NCBI GenBank assembly: GCA_031253835.1
Contig: JAIRVP010000039.1
Span: forward strand, 124,001 to 188,000
DNA length: 64,000 bases
Reading direction: 5' to 3'
Origin: Burkholderia sp.
GTDB lineage: Bacteria > Pseudomonadota > Gammaproteobacteria > Burkholderiales > Burkholderiaceae
The notes beneath the pieces were generated by a model. That model was not told where the DNA came from, did no database searches, and worked only from the letters and a program-made list of their open reading frames with translations. The position numbers and the translations under genes are program-made. Positions 34,350-42,248 of the stretch are shown here, one piece after another. How positions within the stretch are numbered: position 1 is the first letter of the stretch; each line of letters opens with the position of its first letter.

Positions 34350-34988
34350 ATGGATCGGCAACTGCGCTGGGGCGACGCCAGCAGGATGGACAGCGTCAAT
34401 GACGGGCGAAACGCGATCCTGCGCGCGGCGCTCGACGCGATGATCGAACACGGGATCGACGGCCTGTCGATCGACGACGTCGCGCGGCGCGCCAACATTT
34501 CGCGACGCACGCTGTACCGGTATTTCGGCACGAAGAAGGAACTGATCCAGGGTGTGATCAGTGTCCAGAACGCCGAGTTCTTCGACGAGATGCAACGCGC
34601 GCTCGCCGGCTTCGAGCACGATTTCGAAGCCTACTGCGAGGAGAGCGTGTGCTTCGCGGTGCGCTACCGCGATCGCCATCACGGCGGCTTTCACCACAAC
34701 TACCTGGCCACGAGCCTGTCGACCGACGTGTTCGGCTTCATCGTCGAGAACATCGCGCCGATGTGGCAGCGCGTGCTGGACAAGCCTTACCGCGCGTACG
34801 TCGCCGCGCACGGCGCGTCGGCGCCCGCGCTCGACGACATCATCGCGCTGGTCAGCCGCATCGGTCTCGCGTACTGCCTGGTTCCGGCGGACGAGCCCGC
34901 GATGCGCGCGCAGATGCGGATTCTGTGGCCGGCGCGCGCCGCACCGGCCGGCAAGCCGGTTGCGGTCAAAAGGAAGGCAGCGCAGTAA
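34350..34988 (+). CDS. TetR-family transcriptional regulator
   Basis: A 212-residue TetR/AcrR regulator. The N-terminal HTH is evident: AILRAALDAMIEHGIDGLSIDDVARRANISRRTLYRYFGTKKELIQGVI. The C-terminal ligand domain is diverged and contains FHHNYLATSLSTDVFGFIVENIAPMW. An AGGAAAGG element lies immediately before the ATG at 34350; an internal ATG at residue 13 is an alternative. It is divergent from the oxygenase-dehydrogenase pair, with a 25-bp palindrome between, so it probably represses that pair until a steroid-like or aromatic effector binds. Confidence 0.92.
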   Translation: MDRQLRWGDASRMDSVNDGRNAILRAALDAMIEHGIDGLSIDDVARRANISRRTLYRYFGTKKELIQGVISVQNAEFFDEMQRALAGFEHDFEAYCEESVCFAVRYRDRHHGGFHHNYLATSLSTDVFGFIVENIAPMWQRVLDKPYRAYVAAHGASAPALDDIIALVSRIGLAYCLVPADEPAMRAQMRILWPARAAPAGKPVAVKRKAAQ

Positions 34989-35052
34989 GCAATGCCGGTC
35001 GCACGTTGCGTCCGGAATCCGGATAATGTTTGCCCCGCCCATTCACCAGACT

Positions 35053-35754
35053 ATGGATCACCTCATGACCCTCGGTGTCTCCGTGACCGGCCGCACGCTG
35101 GATCGCGCCGAATTGATGCAACTCGTCGAGGGCTCGCCGGCGCCCCTTCATCTGGAGGACTGCGACCTCGAAGGCGCGGACCTGTCGCGCCTGGATTTGC
35201 GCGGCGCGCGCTTCGAGCGATGCGCGCTCGCGGAAGCGTCGTTCGTCGGCGCCACGCTCGCGCACACGTCGTGGATCCGCTGCCGCGCCCGCCAGGCCGA
35301 TTTTGCGTCGTGCGACCTCGAGGACGCCGCGTTCCAGTCATGCGATCTCAACAATACGAGCTGGCGGCGCAGCAAGCTCGGCTCGGTCCGGTACAACGAA
35401 TGCCGGCTGACCGGCGCGGATTTTGAGGAATGCAAATCGCTTGGCCTCGAATTCGCGAACACGCTGCTGGTCGGCGCGAGCCTCCGGCGCTTTTCGTTCC
35501 GGAAGACCCGGCTCGTCGCACTCGATTTCTCGGACGCCGACCTCGCCGGCGCGGATTTCCGCGACGCCGTGTTCGAAGGCGGCAGCCTGCGCAATGCACA
35601 CCTGAACGACGCCCGGTTCGAGGGCGCCGACCTGCGCGACGTCGATCTGGGCGCCATGCCCAAGCTGCTCGCATCCGGCGTGCTGCGCGGGGCGATCGTC
35701 TCCTACGATCAGGCGGCCATGATGATCGAGAACTTCGGGATCCGGGTCGCGTAA
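35053..35754 (+). CDS. Qnr-like pentapeptide-repeat protein
   Basis: A 233-residue right-handed beta-helix protein built of A(D/N)LxX pentapeptides, for example CDLEGADLSRLDLRGARF, ASFVGATL, ADLAGADFRDAVFEGG and ARFEGADLRDVDL. The C-terminus (YDQAAMMIENFGIRVA) resembles the dimerisation end of Qnr proteins (YQASLLMERLGI...). Qnr proteins mimic DNA and shield gyrase from quinolones, but many pentapeptide proteins have other partners. In-frame ATGs at 35026, 35053 and 35065 are possible and none has a strong ribosome-binding site. It lies 64 bases behind the TetR gene. Confidence 0.82.
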   Translation: MDHLMTLGVSVTGRTLDRAELMQLVEGSPAPLHLEDCDLEGADLSRLDLRGARFERCALAEASFVGATLAHTSWIRCRARQADFASCDLEDAAFQSCDLNNTSWRRSKLGSVRYNECRLTGADFEECKSLGLEFANTLLVGASLRRFSFRKTRLVALDFSDADLAGADFRDAVFEGGSLRNAHLNDARFEGADLRDVDLGAMPKLLASGVLRGAIVSYDQAAMMIENFGIRVA

Positions 35755-35790
35755 CGGGCCGGCCCGCACGCGCCCGGCTCGGCGGCGCAC

Positions 35791-35822
35791 GACGGCGCGA
35801 GCCGCTGCGCCGTCTATTATTC
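35791..35822 (+). terminator. Intrinsic terminator after the pentapeptide-repeat gene
   Basis: An 8-bp G/C stem (GACGGCGC and GCGCCGTC) with an 8-base loop, followed by TATTATTCT. It lies 37 bases after the stop codon. Confidence 0.7.
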
Positions 35823-36587
35823 TCATCACTCCGGCGGCAGGCCGGCCGCCGGATACGCCCTCGCACGCACGCTACGGGACCGGCCGAACCCTCACATCGG
35901 CGTGCAAATCACTAGGGAAAATCCGGAGACATCCTTACAGCGATTTCCCTGATGATTCACAGGAGCGCCATGTTTCGGCGGTTTCGCTGAATGCCAGGCT
36001 TTCAGTCCGTGCGATGCAGTCGATGCCGCCAGGCGGCAAAGGCGAGGATCGCGGCCCGGAACGGCAGCCGTGGGCGAATCGTCAGGTGTTCAATACTTTC
36101 AACAACCCGGTCGAGAGTAATCGTGAGAATCCGTGGCCCGCTGGTGCGGTGGAGACGAGGCGATGCGCGCAGTTTGCGCGCCGCGATCGCGTCCCCCGGC
36201 GACAGCGACGACAGGCGAAGCCGTCGCCTGCCCCTGTCGATCTACACCATCCTGTCCCGCCGTTCCGTTCGCCGTCACAACGCCGTCGCCGCCCGCGCGT
36301 CCGTCGCGATCCGTACCGACGACGTCGCGTCGCTGCTGCCTTAGCGCGCCACGCCCTTTCCCCGTGTCCGTTCGTCCTGCGCGCCGTGTCGCCTGACCAG
36401 TGACGGGATCGGCTCGCGCTGCGTTTGCATGCCGTCCACGCGCAACTTAAAACGGACTCCTGATTTCACTGCACCGCCCGTGCTCGCCGACAGCACCGGT
36501 CATGCACGCCTGTTCCATCCGATGAACCGTCGCGCGACGACCCGCATAGCGCGGCTCGACACGCGCACCGCCAGGGAAGACTTCGTC
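35823..36587. other. Long non-coding or degenerate stretch before the second PotF gene
   Basis: About 760 bases with no convincing gene. Visible items are an imperfect hairpin (AGGGAAAATC at 35914-35923 and GATTTCCCT at 35942-35950); an AGGAG ribosome-binding site at 35961-35965 in front of a six-codon frame (ATG at 35970, peptide MFRRFR); and an overlapping 117-codon frame starting at 35991 that is arginine-rich and without family resemblance. It could be a leader or a remnant gene. Confidence 0.4.
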
Positions 36588-37697
36588 ATGCGAATCCGCA
36601 CGCTTCGCCGCGCCATTGCAACCGCCGCCATCCTGTCGATGGCCGCCGTCACCGTCACGACCGCCCACGCCGCCGGTGAACTGAACATCTACAACTGGTC
36701 CGACTACATCGCGCCGGACACGATCCCGACCTTCCAGAAGCAGACGGGCCTGCACGTCCGCTACGACAACTACGACAGCGACGACACGCTGCAGGCGAAA
36801 CTGCTGTCGGGCAATTCCGGCTACGACATCGTCGTGCCGACGTCGAACTACATGGCCAAGCAGATCCAGGCGAACGTGTACCAGACGCTCGACAAGTCGA
36901 AGCTGCCGAACCTGTCGAACCTCGATCCGCTGCTGATGAAGATGGTCGCCGACGCCGATCCGGGCAACCAGTACGGCGTGCCGTGGGCCTACGGCACCGA
37001 CGGCATCGGCTACAACGTGCAGGCCGTGAAGAAGGCGCTCGGCGACAAGGCGCCGGTCGACAGCTGGGCGCTCGTGTTCGATCCCGCCAACATGGCGAAG
37101 CTGAAAAGTTGCGGCGTGTCGTTCCTCGACCAGGCCGTCGACGTGTTCGCCGCGACGCTGCAGTACATGGGCAAGGACCCGAACAGCACGAACCCGGCCG
37201 ACTACCGCGCCGCGTACGAGGTGCTGAAGAAAGTGCGCCCGTACATCACGCAGTTCAATTCGTCGGGCTACATCAACGACCTCGCGAACAACGACCTGTG
37301 CGTGTCGTTCGGCTATTCGGGCGACGTCGGCATCGCGCACCGCCGCGCGGCCGAAGCGAAACGGCCGTACGAGATCCGCTTCGCGAATCCGAAGGAAGGC
37401 GGCCTGCTGTGGTTCGACATGATGGTGATCCCGAAGGACGCGCCGAACCGCGACGCCGCGCTGAAGTGGATCAACTACCTGCAGGACCCGAAGGTCAACG
37501 CGGGCATCACCAACGCGGTGTTCTACCCGACCGCGAACAAGGCCGCGCGCCAGTACGTGAAGCCGGCCATCGCGCGCGATCCGTCGGTGTATCCGGCCGA
37601 CGAGGTGCTGAGCAAGATGACGCTGCTCAAGCCGATGCCGCCGGAGATCCGCCGGTTGCAGAACCGGCTGTGGGCGCAGCTGAAGACGGGGCGTTGA
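36588..37697 (+). CDS. PotF-like periplasmic polyamine-binding protein, second copy
   Basis: A 369-residue paralogue of the protein at 1720-2838. The signal peptide covers residues 1-27 (ending TTAHA). NIYNWSDY, VVPTSNYM and LWFDMM are conserved, but the pocket tryptophan of GWSGDVS is a tyrosine here (GYSGDVG), which suggests a changed ligand preference. GGGAAG lies upstream of the ATG. As with the first copy, no ATPase or permease gene is adjacent. The two genes are direct repeats of about 1 kb on the same strand, 35 kb apart. Confidence 0.93.
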   Translation: MRIRTLRRAIATAAILSMAAVTVTTAHAAGELNIYNWSDYIAPDTIPTFQKQTGLHVRYDNYDSDDTLQAKLLSGNSGYDIVVPTSNYMAKQIQANVYQTLDKSKLPNLSNLDPLLMKMVADADPGNQYGVPWAYGTDGIGYNVQAVKKALGDKAPVDSWALVFDPANMAKLKSCGVSFLDQAVDVFAATLQYMGKDPNSTNPADYRAAYEVLKKVRPYITQFNSSGYINDLANNDLCVSFGYSGDVGIAHRRAAEAKRPYEIRFANPKEGGLLWFDMMVIPKDAPNRDAALKWINYLQDPKVNAGITNAVFYPTANKAARQYVKPAIARDPSVYPADEVLSKMTLLKPMPPEIRRLQNRLWAQLKTGR

Positions 37698-37836
37698 GCG
37701 GCGACTTATCCGAACGGGCCGTCGTCGGGGCGCTCGCCACGGCTCGCGCACATGCGGATGACGCATTCGTTCCGCGGGTGGCCGAGCCGGCCGCGACACG
37801 CAATCGCCCCGACGCCGTCGCGGCCGCCCGCGCGAC

Positions 37837-38394
37837 CTATCGCGGCGCCTGCGTGCACGCCGCCGCACACGCGTCGTTCACGAACCGGATCACGTCGTCG
37901 AGCGACGACGTGCATACGGCATCGGCCGCCAGCGCATGAAACGCGCCGTCCGGCCCGAAGCAGACGAGCGGCTTGCGCCAGCGTTGCGCCAGCGCGATTT
38001 CCTGGGCCGTGCCGTGCCCGCCCGGCAACGCGACGATCAGGTCGCTGCTCAGCACGTTCACGTGGTTGCGGTTGATCGTGTGCGGATCGGCATCCGGTTC
38101 GCGGCGCGGCAGCGGCGTGAGGATCGGGATGTCGACGAACGGATGCGGATAGCCGTCGAGCGGCACGAAGCCCGCGACCGGATCGGCCTGCGTCGGCAGG
38201 ATGCCGATCGATCGGCCGGCGCGCCCCGGCACGCCGGCGAACGCGCGCGCGACGGCCAGCATCACGCCCTGCCCGCCGCCCGTCAGCAGGTCGAAGCCGG
38301 CCTGGGCGAGCCATGCGCCGAGCGGTTCCGAAAACGCGAGCCACGGCTCCTTGCCCGAGCCCATCACGCCGATCGTCCTGTTCTTCCGTTGCAT
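37837..38394 (-). CDS. LOG-family protein (Rossmann-fold phosphoribohydrolase-like)
   Basis: A 185-residue protein of the LOG/TIGR00725 superfamily. Motifs are IGVMGSGKEP at the N-terminus, LTGGGQGVMLAVARAF and the diagnostic ALPGGHGTAQEI (PGGxGTxxE), which binds nucleotide phosphoribosyl groups. Plant and bacterial LOG enzymes release cytokinin bases from their ribotides, but the shorter TIGR00725 branch also includes molybdenum-cofactor-carrier-like proteins, so the reaction is uncertain. Its start lies 44 bases behind the MFS gene on the same strand. Cytoplasmic. Confidence 0.87.
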   Translation of the reverse strand: MQRKNRTIGVMGSGKEPWLAFSEPLGAWLAQAGFDLLTGGGQGVMLAVARAFAGVPGRAGRSIGILPTQADPVAGFVPLDGYPHPFVDIPILTPLPRREPDADPHTINRNHVNVLSSDLIVALPGGHGTAQEIALAQRWRKPLVCFGPDGAFHALAADAVCTSSLDDVIRFVNDACAAACTQAPR

Positions 38395-38438
38395 CGTGGT
38401 TTCCGGTGAAATCGTCGCGGTGCGCGCGAGCGCCACGC

Positions 38439-39686
38439 TCATTCGAGTTCGACGCCCTTGAGCTCGGGGATCAGAAACAGCGTCGCGACCATGTCGAGCA
38501 CGTAGAGGCCGGCGAGCAGCGCGATGGCCGTCTGGAACGAGTAGTGCGCGGCGAGCGCGCCGACCGCGACCGGGCCGAAGCCGCCGACCGCGCGGCCGAT
38601 ATTCCACAGCACGTTCTGCGCGGTGGCGCGCGCGGCCGTCGGATAGCCTTCCGACATCAGCGTGCCGTAGCCGCCGACCATCCCGTTGACGAACATGCCC
38701 ATCAGCGCGCCGGCCCACAGCATCGCGGCCGGGTCCGTCAGCCGCGCATACGCGATGACCGTGACGACCGACCCGAGCTGGTACAGCAGGAACGTCGGCT
38801 TGCGCCCGATGCGGTCGGCCAGTTGCCCGAACACCCACACGCCGATCATCATCCCGACGACGGTCGCCGCCGTCCACAGCCCCGACTTCGTCAGCGAGAA
38901 GCCCATCTGCTTCGACAGGAAGGTCGGCAGCCAGATCATGATCCCGTAGTAGCCGAAGTTCTGGACCGAACAGAGGATCACGATGCCGAGGCTCGTGCGC
39001 GCGGTGCGGCCGTCGGCGACGAGCATCCGGAACGCGTTGGACTTCGGCTGCGTCGCGCGCTGCACGAACGCCTCCGGCTCGTGCAGCTTGTTGCGCATCG
39101 CCCATGCGAGCAGCGCGGGCAGCACGCCGACCAGGAACATGCCGCGCCAGCCGATGTGGAGCAGCAGGAGCGGCGTCAGCAGCGCGGCCAGCAGCACGCC
39201 GGCCTGCCAGCCGAGCGCGACGTAGCACGACACGCGGGCGCGCTTGCTCGCCGGCCACGCTTCCGCCGCGAGCGCCATGCCGATCCCGAACTCGCCGCCC
39301 AGCCCGATGCCCGCGATGGTCCGGTAGGCCAGCAGATCCCAGAAGCCGCGCGCCAATGCGCACAGGCCGGTGAAGATCGCGAACAGCAGGATCGTCCAGG
39401 TCAGCACGCGCACGCGCCCGTAGCGGTCGCTCAGTGCACCGAACAGGATGCCGCCCGCGACCGCGCCGATCAGCGTCCACGTGACGAGCGCGCCGCCCTG
39501 CCCGGGCGTCAGCTGCAGCGCCGCCGCGATCGCCGGCAGCATGAAGCCGAGGATCAGCAGGTCGAAGCCGTCCATCGCATAGCCGATCGCCGACCCGGCC
39601 AGCGCTTTCCACGCGTACGACCCGACCTGCTCCACGCGCGGGGCCGGCGGGCCGCCGAGCGCCGAAGATTTCATGTTTGCTGTCAT
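38439..39686 (-). CDS. MFS transporter (aromatic acid:H+ symporter type)
   Basis: A 415-residue major facilitator with 12 predicted hydrophobic segments. The AAHS-like signature DGFDLLILGFMLPAI lies in TM1, and the loop motif GALSDRYGRVRVL follows TM2, repeated as GQLADRIGRKPTF in the second half. These features suit uptake of an aromatic or other organic acid by proton symport. AGGACACC lies just before the ATG. The downstream LOG gene is on the same strand. The substrate cannot be told from sequence, and no catabolic genes adjoin it. Confidence 0.9.
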   Translation of the reverse strand: MTANMKSSALGGPPAPRVEQVGSYAWKALAGSAIGYAMDGFDLLILGFMLPAIAAALQLTPGQGGALVTWTLIGAVAGGILFGALSDRYGRVRVLTWTILLFAIFTGLCALARGFWDLLAYRTIAGIGLGGEFGIGMALAAEAWPASKRARVSCYVALGWQAGVLLAALLTPLLLLHIGWRGMFLVGVLPALLAWAMRNKLHEPEAFVQRATQPKSNAFRMLVADGRTARTSLGIVILCSVQNFGYYGIMIWLPTFLSKQMGFSLTKSGLWTAATVVGMMIGVWVFGQLADRIGRKPTFLLYQLGSVVTVIAYARLTDPAAMLWAGALMGMFVNGMVGGYGTLMSEGYPTAARATAQNVLWNIGRAVGGFGPVAVGALAAHYSFQTAIALLAGLYVLDMVATLFLIPELKGVELE

Positions 39687-39955
39687 GGTGTCCTGCCACG
39701 TTTGTCCGGCGACATTCTAAGGCCTCTGTGCCCGCGAACGACGGGCGCGGGCGCGCATCGGCGCCGCTGCCGGAACGGCAAGCGGGACATGACGGGCAAT
39801 GAACGGGAAAACGTCGATCCGGTGTCGGCGGCAAGGCCGGCGACGTCGCGGCCAGGCCGGACACCGGATGAAAGACTGCGGACGGACGGAGTGTTACCGG
39901 CGGGCCCGCCGGCGCGAACCGGACGGCGCCGCGCGACCTTGTGGCGCGGCCTGTT

Positions 39956-40285
39956 TCAGCCCTGGTCGTCGCCGGGCCACCAGGCCTTGGCCTCGCGGTC
40001 GACGGCGAGCGTGTCGAGATCCTTGCCTTCGAGCCATTTCGGCCGCGGGCCGCGACCCGACCACGAGCGGCCGGTCGTCGGATCGTAGTACTTGGCAGGC
40101 GCCTTGCGTTTTCGCTGGACGATGTAGCCGAGCGCGCTCAGCACTTCCTGCTGCGAAATTCCCAACAGCTCGACCTGTTCCTTGAATGCCGCGAGCGCGG
40201 CCTGCTTCTCCTTCTGCTTCGCATCCGACAGCTTGATGTTCAGGTCCCGAAGTTGTGCTTCGAGTTCCTGCAGGGCCTGGGTCAT
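39956..40285 (-). CDS. H-NS-family nucleoid protein
   Basis: A 109-residue H-NS-like xenogeneic silencer. Residues 1-45 form the coiled-coil oligomerisation region (LQELEAQLRDLNIKLSDAKQKEKQAALAAF). The C-terminus has the DNA-binding signature PAKYYDPTTG, then RSWSGRGPRPKWL, followed by a short acidic tail. GAGG lies 8 bases before the ATG. Upstream DNA is A/T-rich, with TTTTTGCAAAAA at 40308-40319, possibly a self-binding site. It is on the same strand as the retron reverse transcriptase, 324 bases downstream of it. Confidence 0.93.
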   Translation of the reverse strand: MTQALQELEAQLRDLNIKLSDAKQKEKQAALAAFKEQVELLGISQQEVLSALGYIVQRKRKAPAKYYDPTTGRSWSGRGPRPKWLEGKDLDTLAVDREAKAWWPGDDQG

Positions 40286-40609
40286 GTATTCATCCTCTTT
40301 GGGCATGTTTTTGCAAAAAACTCCGATGGCCGAACCTACCACGAAGTTCCGCCGATCGGTGCTGTCAAATATCTGAATCGTTTGCCCGAGCCGGCATGGT
40401 TGCGCGATGCGCACTAAACGACGTCGTGCGTCATTGACGGGCAGGACCGGGCCGGCGACGCACGGCACATCGCGCACTAACAGGCATGGCGAACGGCTGC
40501 GGCAAGTCAGGCGCCGCCCCTGGCACGGGCGCGGCATGGCGCGAATGATAGCAGTGCGCGACATCGTGTTGCAGAAGTCGCGCGGCGGAATCGATGCAAA
40601 GCGGGCGGC
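40286..40609. other. Spacer between the retron reverse transcriptase and the H-NS gene
   Basis: About 320 bases. The end near the H-NS gene contains the 12-bp palindrome TTTTTGCAAAAA (40308-40319) and probably its promoter. The rest shows no gene. No terminator hairpin with a T-run follows the reverse transcriptase stop. Confidence 0.45.
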
Positions 40610-41959
40610 TTACCGCCCTGCGGCGTGGGTATCCCATGCGATCCGGTCGAACAGCGTACGCAGCTTCGCGCCGCGTGCCGCATTCAGCGCGGCGGCATGT
40701 GCGACGCGTCCGGCGAGATGCGCGCGGAAATCGGGATGCGCGTCCCGGTTCTGCGAGGCCGGGCCGTGCCGGATGCAGTTGGTCAGGATGGCCTTCAGGA
40801 GATCGAACTCATCGCGCGCCAGGTTCGGGTGGCGATTGACGACCACGCCGGCCAGCTGCTGGCGCGACCCGCGCCGCATCACGCGCGTCTTGCGCAGCTG
40901 CAGCGCGAAGCCCTCCTCGAGCGCGAGCGCGGCAACCCTGATCTGCAGCCGCTCGACGTTGCGCGCCAGCGCGCCGCCGCCCGAGAACGCGAGATCGTCC
41001 GCATAGCGCGTGTAGGTCGCATCGAGCGAACGCGCGAGCGCGGCGAGCCGCATGTCGAAGCGGAACGCGCACAGGTTCGCGAGCGCCGGCGACGTCGGCG
41101 CGCCCTGCGGCAGATGCCGTTCGCGATAGCGCTGGCGGCCGATCCAGTCGAACCGGTCGCGCAGGTCCGCCGCGAGCAGCCGTGCCGACGGCACGCGGTT
41201 CGTGCACAGCCCGGTGAGCGTGCGCGCGACTTCGGCCGGATACCCGAGCGTGGCAAACAGCGCATGGACGCGTGCGGCGCGCACCGACACGAAGAAATCC
41301 GCGAGATCGAAGCGGACGACGACATCGCGATCGGCATGCGGCGCCGCGAACGACACGATCCCGTGGCCCTTGCGAAAACCGTGCACCGCGCCGTGCGGCG
41401 CGATGCGATCGAGCAGCCCGTGCAGGACGCGGCGCTGCGCTTCGCGCAGCCTGCCCTTCGGGATCTCGACCAGCCGGCACCCGCCGCTGCGCTTGTCGAC
41501 CGCGACGTACGTGTAGTGATGCAGCGGCGCGGCGCTGCTGCGCGCGTCGACGCGCCAGTGATCGGACAGCCAGTCGAGCTCCGGCACGCTCACGCCGAGC
41601 CAGCCGGCGAGATCGCCGGGCGTCGCCCACTGCGGCACGTCGCAGCCGGCGAGCGGTGCCGGCAACGGTCGCTGGACCGGCAGCCGCCGCACGACGCGGA
41701 TCACGGCCGGCCGAGGGTCGCCGTACCACGCACGCACGAATCCGGGCGCGTCGGCCACGACGGCTGCAAGCGCGTCGATGGCGGTGTCGGCCCAGTGCGC
41801 ACCGAAGCGCGCGAGCGATGCATCCGCGACTTCATGTGCCCAGACCGGCGCGTCGCCGAGCACGGCCGCCATCCGTGCGACGACGCCGTCGCGCTCGGGC
41901 GATCCGGCAAGCATCGCCTCGGCAATCGTGCGGGTGGTGTCGCGCAGGGATGAGTACAT
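40610..41959 (-). CDS. Retron-type reverse transcriptase
   Basis: A 449-residue RNA-directed DNA polymerase. Residues 1-145 are an N-terminal extension. The polymerase core follows: CRLVEIPKGRLREAQRRVL, HGFRKGHGIVSFAAPH (in the place of the retron NAxxH motif, FAAPH204-208), VRFDLADFF, LPQGAPTSPALANL (283-296) and TRYADDLAFSG with catalytic Y319-A-D-D322. The thumb contains LAGVVVN, where many retrons have VTGLVVN, and LLKAILTNCIRHGP. Myxobacterial retron enzymes such as the Mx162 one are also about 480 residues long with an extended N-terminus. Start at 41959; a longer frame from 42070 would run through the predicted RNA. It primes from the retron RNA and makes branched msDNA. Confidence 0.9.
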   Translation of the reverse strand: MYSSLRDTTRTIAEAMLAGSPERDGVVARMAAVLGDAPVWAHEVADASLARFGAHWADTAIDALAAVVADAPGFVRAWYGDPRPAVIRVVRRLPVQRPLPAPLAGCDVPQWATPGDLAGWLGVSVPELDWLSDHWRVDARSSAAPLHHYTYVAVDKRSGGCRLVEIPKGRLREAQRRVLHGLLDRIAPHGAVHGFRKGHGIVSFAAPHADRDVVVRFDLADFFVSVRAARVHALFATLGYPAEVARTLTGLCTNRVPSARLLAADLRDRFDWIGRQRYRERHLPQGAPTSPALANLCAFRFDMRLAALARSLDATYTRYADDLAFSGGGALARNVERLQIRVAALALEEGFALQLRKTRVMRRGSRQQLAGVVVNRHPNLARDEFDLLKAILTNCIRHGPASQNRDAHPDFRAHLAGRVAHAAALNAARGAKLRTLFDRIAWDTHAAGR

Positions 41960-41971
41960 GGCCAGGAATGG

Positions 41972-42137
41972 GCGGGACGATGAGTCAACGTGGCTGGTGC
42001 TGCGAGGGGATACGTTGCGCAACGCGAAACCGGGCCCCTTGCGACGCATCGGTGTGTCGATCCGATCCACGGGGTAGCCCCGTGGTCCTGGAACTTCGGC
42101 TGCCAGTTCCGGGTGTGTGCTTGACCCACCGGCCCGC
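41972..42137 (-). ncRNA. Predicted retron msr-msd RNA
   Basis: A 166-nt structured element directly upstream of the reverse transcriptase. The a1 arm, GCGGGCCGGTGGGTCAA (42137-42121), pairs with the a2 arm, TTGACTCATCGTCCCGC (41988-41972), at 16 of 17 positions counting two G-U pairs. An AGC at 42121-42119 ends a1, so the presumed 2'-5' branch guanosine is 42120, placed as in Eco1 (Ec86). Two msr hairpins follow: GGAACT/AGTTCC (42110-42090) and an 8-bp perfect stem CCACGGGG/CCCCGTGG with loop CTA (42085-42067). The remaining part before a2 includes a weaker stem (AGGGG/CCCCT) enclosing CGTTGCGCAACG and is the probable msd. The exact msd ends cannot be read from sequence alone. Confidence 0.75.
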
Positions 42138-42143
42138 GTCGCG

Positions 42144-42173
42144 ACTGTAATCGGCGCGCACGCCGGGTGTCAA
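42144..42173 (-). promoter_or_regulatory. Promoter of the retron RNA
   Basis: TTGACA at 42173-42168 (perfect -35), an 18-base spacer and TACAGT at 42149-42144 (-10, four of six). Initiation 6-7 bases further falls at 42137, exactly the first base of the a1 arm, which supports both calls. Confidence 0.65.
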
Positions 42174-42248
42174 ATCAGGCGGGACGGCGTGCGATGCGCA
42201 GCGGGCCGCGCGTGTCGACGGCCCGTGCTTTGCACCGCGTTGCTGCGC

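Noticed and set aside
34561-35052. Long in-frame N-terminal extension of the pentapeptide-repeat protein
   Set aside because: It runs out of frame through the TetR gene and adds an Arg/Ser-rich sequence unlike the family.
35905-35960. CTAGGG element suggesting a guanidine-I (ykkC) riboswitch
   Set aside because: Only the CTAGGG start matches; the conserved later segments of that riboswitch are absent and the downstream gene is not a guanidine exporter or carboxylase.
36014-36403. A 129-codon frame with a readable start region (MQSMPPGGKG)
   Set aside because: It becomes an Arg/Pro-rich string without domains and has no ribosome-binding site. Overlapping frames of similar length exist in the same stretch.
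40610-42070. Group II intron as explanation of the reverse transcriptase
   Set aside because: There is no maturase or endonuclease domain, no domain V-like hairpin downstream and no interrupted gene. The upstream a1/a2 element favours a retron.
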